Part shown: positions 58,881 to 64,000 of the stretch, one piece after another
Layout of the letters: the number at the start of each line of letters is the position of its first letter
How positions within the stretch are numbered: position 1 is the first letter of the stretch
NCBI GenBank assembly: GCA_003550325.1
Contig: QKWP01000673.1
Span: 180,358 to 244,357 of the forward strand
From: Gigaspora rosea
Lineage: Eukaryota; Glomeromycota; Glomeromycetes; Diversisporales; Gigasporaceae
Length of the DNA stretch: 64,000 nucleotides
Direction of reading: 5' to 3'
The notes under the pieces: generated by a model
Database searches by the model: none
Told to the model about the DNA's origin: nothing
What the model saw: only the letters and a program-made list of their open reading frames with translations
Program-made: the position numbers and the translations under genes

Positions 58881-61229
58881 TCAGAAATTAAAACTACCAC
58901 CACTACTATGGCTACCGAAACTTGAAGAATTGAATTCAATGGCCGAATAATAAATGGATTCATCTTGGACCGGAGGGGAGAAATAATTAGATGATACGAT
59001 CGTATCAGCAGTAACGAATGAAGCAGTGTCGACATCGTTAGAATCATCTACGTCATCACCGGATTCGGCGCGTTTAGATAGAGCCGAAAGTTTCTGAGCG
59101 AAAATTATTTTAACTTCATCGCTTGGTGGGATGTTGCTTTTAACACGTGTTAAAGTCGGCGCATTGTCCACCGTTGGAACTAAAGAGCCGGGTTGAGGTA
59201 ATGGTAACATCTGAAATATATATATATATATATATAAAGGGTTTAATAATAAAGTCAAGAGCATAATAATATTATCTTTTGTTATATAAGTATTAATAAA
59301 TAGAAGAGAAATATTATAATGTACGTCATTTTGGAGCTTGGAACCGGTTTCATTTTTCATATGTTAAACCCGATTAAAACCGGGTTCAAAAATGAGAAAT
59401 AAAGCCGGTTCAAACCCCTATTTTATCGTTTCTTATACATATGACAAGGGACCATATAATATTACATAAAAATTGACTTTACCTGCATAAAAGGGTGTTC
59501 CATAGCTTGTGAGGCTGTTAATCTATCTTTTACATTGACATTCAATAAACCTCTTATTAAGTTTTTTGCCTCATTACTAATATAACTCCACGCAGGAGGA
59601 TAGAACCGATATATTCCCAACCTTATTTGTTCATCGAAAGTTGGTGGGGCAAAGTCTTTAGCAAAAGGTGGATATCCACAAAGACAGACGTATAGGATCA
59701 CGCCGAGACTCCACATGTCAACAGCTTTTCCATAACTACGCTTAGGTGACCGATCTAGGACTTCAGGAGCAATGTAAAGAGGTGTTCCACACATAGTTTT
59801 CATCAAAGAGTATTCAGGACCAAGAAGTTTAGACAACCCGAAATCCGTTATCTTAACTTCAAGTTTTGCCTTGTTTGACATAAGGATATTTTCAGGTTTA
59901 AGATCTCGGTGTACGATGCGATGATCATGTAGATACTAAATAAAAAAGGTTGGCAATAATTCATTTAAACCGTATATATATGTGTGTGTTATATATGTAA
60001 TATATATATGTATATGTATATGTATTAAAATATGTAAAAAATACCTTCGTCGCTTCAAATAACTGTTTAAAAATAATACGAGTCTCATATTCAGTCAACT
60101 TCTTTTTTTTCGATATAAAATCGAAAAATTCACCATCTTTAATATAATCCATAACAAGGTATAATTTGTCACCTTCATTATATAAATTACGGATACGAAC
60201 TAAATTTGGCTGATTAAATATTAATCGGTCAAAAAAAAATATATATATTATTAATAATATAAAATAAAAAAAATAATAATAATAAACCAGATTTATGAAA
60301 AAATTTTACGTGTTCTATTTTGTGCATTATAATGATTTCGTCATGAAGTTTCGTGTTTGGTTTTTTTGCGACAGTATTTTTGTCAATGATTTTAACTGCA
60401 TATTCTTGAACCTTTGACTCGCTACCTACGGCATTCGCAAGAGTAGCCAACTTTACTTCCCCAAAATGACCCGTTCCAAGAACGCCTTTAATCTTATAAT
60501 CATTATGAAACCTTCCTTCAGGTTTTAAATCGATCTCTATGGAATAACTATACCAATCACCTTTTGAAGAGGGAAATTTGATAGAATCACCCTCTTTTAA
60601 CTCAAAAAATTGTGTTGACATTAGTTCACGTTCCAAAACCTTAACTGCCCCATTTCGGCTGTAGAGGATAAAAATTCGAGTAAATGAATACTCATATGCA
60701 ATAAAGAACACGTATAAAATACGTAAAGGAATGATGAAGAAATTATATATACCTAAGATTTTGTAACTTAACAACCGTTCCTATACCGTCGACATATTCC
60801 TAACAAAAATGAATTATCAAATCTAAAATTGAAATTTAAACGCGAAAAAAAAAAGCCAATATATACGTACTTTGAAAATGGAGCAATGGAACATCTCTAT
60901 TTTGGGATCAGCTGGTAGCCGCTAAATAGAATAATAATGACAATGAAATAATGATTTAGGAGATAAGTAGAAAACGGTAAGATAATAATTACCCTAAACA
61001 TAGGTTCATTATGTTCTTGGTTTCCCAAATAATGCATCTTCTCGGTCAGATAAATAGACGGTAAATCACGGTTATCCAAAGGCACGAGAGTAGCCCATGC
61101 GTTGTGAGGTCCGGTATACCGGATAGTACTAGCATTTGGTACTGCATTTTGAGATCCACCAAATCTTCTTAAAAAATCAGGAATGACCTTTCTGCTATTT
61201 CGTGTAGTGGAGCGACGTGGTGGTGACAT
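58881..61229 (-). CDS. CHK2: CHK2/Rad53-type checkpoint kinase with FHA domain, 7 exons
   Basis: Exons, high to low: 60993-61229, 60871-60921, 60753-60799, 60310-60658, 60045-60209, 59483-59935 and 58881-59210. All have GT-AG borders in phase, giving 543 residues. Residues about 45-155 form an FHA domain (WATLVPLDNRDLPSIYLTEK at the start, FFELKEGDSIKFP near the end). Residues 162-430 form a Ser/Thr kinase: Gly loop GTGHFGEV (173-180), Lys201 in YAVKII, Glu219, HRDLKPEN (Asp294), DFG (Asp314), APE (339-341). The activation loop SLMKTMCGTPLY has Thr330 and Thr334 at the positions of human CHK2 Thr383 and Thr387. By family it relays DNA-damage signals from ATM/ATR-type kinases to the cell cycle. 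Oddly, the FHA phosphothreonine-binding Arg of the GR motif is Asn70 here and the Ser before the conserved His91 is Glu88; Asn114-Gly115 is kept. The C-terminal 109 residues are Ser-rich and acidic with a KRAES patch and no known domain. The start at 61229 opens with a basic MSPPRRSTTR stretch. Confidence 0.93.
59333..59425. mobile_element. Small MITE-like hairpin in the last intron of the kinase gene
   Basis: Inverted words GCTTGGAACCGGTTTCATTT and, reversed, GGTTTGAACCGGCTTTATTT. TTAAACCCG and CGGGTTCAAAAATGAG form the inner stem. It lies wholly within intron 59211-59482 next to an (AT)n run. Ends TAGGGGTTTGAACCGG suggest a hAT origin. No target duplication is visible. Confidence 0.6.
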
Positions 61230-62533
61230 AGCGTTCCCTATACAAAAATAAACCGTTATCAGAAGCCAGACACGTTTTTTTTTTACTTGTTCCTAAACTG
61301 ATATATTTCGTAATTCTAACCCTTCGGAGCAAAAAAATAATCGTGTTGGTGGTCGGTCAAAGAAAAAAGGGGTTTTATACCAGTTTGCGTCAATCAGATG
61401 GCTTATTGTTAACTCGTGGGAAGAAATATGAAAAATAAGGAAATAGATAAACAAATGACTATCGATATCAGTCTCTATATTTGTTTAGTTAATCATCACA
61501 ACCATCACAAAAGAAAATGAGATTAGTAGCCATTTATGGAAAATCAAGATCAATTAAAAAGTCCGTCTGATCGAGTAACGCTTGATCAAAGTCGGTTAAA
61601 TGACCTAATTCATTAGTAAATTTCCTGAATGTTTTCATTTTCAATCATGTAATCATAATTACTCCTAATTTTACCTCAATCATGAAACAAACGCTCATGG
61701 AACGTAATATACATTATGAGATTCAAGTAAATAAGCTTTCAATGAATTATTTATAAAAAGAAATTTGGTCAATTGATTAAATTTTTATAGCTTACTATAC
61801 TGCTTATAGCAATTTTTTAATTGTCCGGTCATTTTTTATGCTAATTGTCCGAAGGACTTTTCGGTAGAAGCATGTCTGTGTGTATCTGAAATTATGGATT
61901 TTAATTAGTTCATTTTATTTTTCTAGTTTAGTAAATATAAAGAGACTGAAAAAAAGTTTTTTGAAGTTTTGCTAATATTATTTATCGCCAATAATTAAAT
62001 TTTACCATATAACAGCCTGCTTTTTGGTGTTTATAGATACTGCGTATAAAGATTTTATTTAGCCTTTTTATAGCTTTAGTAATCAATTTACTAAAATAAT
62101 TTGTTTTTTAATTAAAAATATTAAAAATCTAGTTTTTTAGAAATAAGACTAGATATTGTGTTTATTAAACAATATATTAAAATTACAGTAAAAAAAAAAA
62201 ATTAAAAAGAGCTTTTTATATACTGTAAAATAAAGTAATAATAAATTAAAAAAATATTAAAAAGGGCTTTATTTTGGGTTGTATAATACTATATAATTTG
62301 TATATTTATAATAGCTAATAGTAGTAGAGTTAAATCAATATTATTATTTTTTTTTGTTTTTTTTGCTATTAAGATAAGGTTTTGTATTTATTTTTTTTAA
62401 TAAAATGTGTGAGATTTTTTATGAGATTCTTAAATTACAGGTTATTATACAAAAGTTAAGATTCAGACTATAGATAAACTAATTTATTCTAAATTATCTG
62501 CAACCTAGGCCTACTAGAGTACCTAGATTTGGT
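61230..62533. other. Intergenic DNA upstream of the kinase gene, no gene seen
   Basis: The first 400 bases include CGTTGGTGG-like and GC-richer words and presumably the promoter. Beyond 61700 the DNA is AT-rich with no supported open frame or repeat. Confidence 0.5.
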
Positions 62534-63129
62534 CAGTGTTGTCACTTGGACATGTCCATACACTGTCCATACTATGTTTTTTGTCCAACGTCCAAGATTG
62601 TCCAAATTGTCCAAGCCTATGTCTCATGTTTAACTAATCAATAAAGTAATTTAAAAAGGATTTTGATAAATTTAGCAAGTTGCGATATCGCAGGTTAATA
62701 TTTAAAAAAAAAGTAAAATGATTATTAGTTAGGGTTAGGGTCCGAACTAGTATTGATATTAGTTTAGAAGGTACACATATATATATACAGAATTAAGCGC
62801 TAAAAACTTTTAATTAGAAGCCCAAGTCTAGTTTAAATAATGAAATTTCAAGCTATTTAAAACTTTTGATTTTTTTTGTAATTTTTCCTAATTTTTCGTT
62901 CGTTTTGTTACACAAGATCCTGTGATCTAATTGGCCAATCATATTAACCTGCGATATAGCAACCTGCGATATTTAACAACTTCCTTTAAAAAAATATATA
63001 ATTATATATTTTTTTAGGTGCTGGACTTATTGGTGAAAAAATTAAAATATATTATCTTAATAAATTTTAAGTAATTTTAATTTGAAAAAATGTCCAAAAT
63101 GTCCAAAAAACGTCCAAGTGACAACACTG
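62534..63129. mobile_element. hAT MITE, CAGTGTTGTCACTTGGAC ends, with nested element
   Basis: Perfect 18-bp inverted ends CAGTGTTGTCACTTGGAC. Flanks GATTTGGT and AATTTGGT agree at 7 of 8. GTCCAA words are repeated inside both ends. The interior AT block matches the middle of the 47895-48176 MITE, so the two are sister families. About 261 bp without the nested 62658-62984 element. Confidence 0.9.
62658..62984. mobile_element. Nested hAT-like MITE with GCGATATCGCAGGTTAAT words, 327 bp
   Basis: Perfect 8-bp duplication TTTAAAAA at 62650-62657 and 62985-62992. Ends GGATTTTGATAAAT and, inverted, GGAAGTTGTTAAAT. Both sides carry TGCGATATCGCAGGTTAAT or its inverse. The interior has a short TTAGGGTTAGGG, not a telomere. 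Confidence 0.75.
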
Positions 63130-63240
63130 AATTTGGTTATAGAGAATTAAGTTAGTAGAAGAGCTATATTTAATTTAATTATATAACCAAATATTTATTT
63201 TTCTAAGTACTAGCCCAAGAAATGAGCAGGTATTAGTATT

Positions 63241-64000
63241 AATCTTTTTTTTTTTTTTTTAGTCTGGACGATCCTGTCTTTATTTTTTAGTAAATGTATA
63301 GTGACTAGTGTTCGTACCAAGTATGTATACAGTGTATCTAATTACAACCAAATAAAGACTTACTCGATACAAAAGTACCCAGGTGTGATCTGCCATTTCA
63401 CAAATTTGTCTCTGTCAGGGCCCTAATACTTGTTAAAGCTTGGTAATACAATTTCCTAAAAAACATAAGTATAACCGTACAATTTTGACATTTTAATACT
63501 AGTAAACATAGTAGATATCATGTCAATTATCATGACAAACATTTTTTATAGTCTATTTAGGGGCCCTGTCTACACAGAACCCCTGAATATATTTATATCA
63601 CATTGTTTTTTATATCACCTTTGGTTGTACACTTAATAATACAATTTCCTAAAAAACATAAGTGTAACCTTACAATTTTGACATTTTAATACTAGTAAAC
63701 ATAGTAGATATCACGTCAATTATCACGACGAACGTTTTTTATAGTCTATTCAGGGGCCCTGTCTACATCTAAAAAATATTCTAGAAAGAAATTTCATTTC
63801 GAGTTTTCTCCAAAACACCTCACATATCATTTATTGTTTATCTTGATAAATTTACTTCTGACTTGATCCCAATTTGGTAGACACATTCCCAAATTAGAAA
63901 AAGTAAATACTGCTGATCTTTTGGAGAGGGTAAACTAAATTGCCCACTTTTTAGAAATTTTGAAAAGTCCAAAGGAACAGAAGACATCATTTGTAGCAAA
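63241..64000 (-). mobile_element. Retroposon family R1, copy c, cut by the window end
   Basis: Minus-strand copy: the T run at 63244-63260 is its poly(A) tail, preceded by the inverse of GATCGTCCAGACTA. It matches copy b from its 3' end back to the MSSVPS region, near 63990. It lacks the MITE that copy b carries (empty site near 63326). It has its own insertion or duplication at 63447-63770. Confidence 0.85.
63447..63770. repeat. 197-bp tandem duplication inside retroposon copy c
   Basis: Two about 126-bp near-identical stretches (from CAATTTCCTAAAAAACATAA to AGGGGCCCTGTCTACA) lie about 197 bases apart, with 4-8 differences. A segment corresponding to the spacer follows the first unit only. 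Neither copy a nor copy b has it. Confidence 0.8.

Noticed and set aside
62725-62745. TTAGGGTTAGGG, possible telomere repeat; similar words at 35805-35855
   Set aside because: Only two units, inside a nested MITE; AGGGTTA-like words also occur by chance in other elements. Not a telomere or interstitial telomere array.

Overview
The window is a eukaryotic, very A+T-rich chromosome segment with short GT-AG introns and a heavy load of transposable elements. The polyubiquitin protein has fungal-type residues (Ser19, Asp24). A KAT14/ATAC2-type acetyltransferase, a CHK2-type kinase and swarms of hAT elements fit an early-diverging fungus. My best guess is an arbuscular mycorrhizal fungus of the Rhizophagus type. 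This is inference from gene content and base composition; no rRNA or other taxonomic marker is present.

Layout. 1-31 kb is almost pure repeat: a CT-rich minisatellite, a 12-copy satellite, decayed gene pieces and deeply nested transposons. The largest nest is a hAT element at 14237-27476. It carries a broken transposase and was later hit by a small hAT element and by an 8.1 kb LINE, which itself holds a hAT MITE. 31.3-33.9 kb holds two host genes: an intronless five-unit polyubiquitin gene (+) and a convergent three-exon gene for a small membrane-like protein (-). 34-55 kb is again transposon-rich: mariner-like and hAT MITEs, tandem hairpins, oligomer arrays, and a 700-base run of N inside a tandem repeat. 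56.6-61.2 kb is a compact gene pair on the minus strand: KAT14-like (10 exons, 436 aa) and CHK2-like (7 exons, 543 aa). 61.2-64 kb returns to AT-rich DNA, a nested MITE pair and a retroposon copy running off the end.

Host genes. Polyubiquitin supplies ubiquitin. The CHK2-like protein is a DNA-damage checkpoint kinase by family. KAT14 is a chromatin acetyltransferase of the ATAC complex in animals. The two minus-strand genes lie head to tail, 279 bp apart, but nothing shows co-regulation.

The main new information is structural. I could place both ends of 18 hAT-type elements by an 8-bp target duplication (12 of them perfect) and 11 elements by a TA duplication. Several have an empty-site paralogue inside this same window. 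Many of the hAT families have end regions built from their own short oligomer (for example GGGTCTGACCC, GGGCATGCC, GGTCATTT, CAAAT, GTCCCAA). One retroposon family has a fixed 5' end, a poly(A) tail and 14-16 bp target duplications. I found no tRNA gene that looks functional, no rRNA and no CRISPR array, and I saw no LTR or virus-like element.
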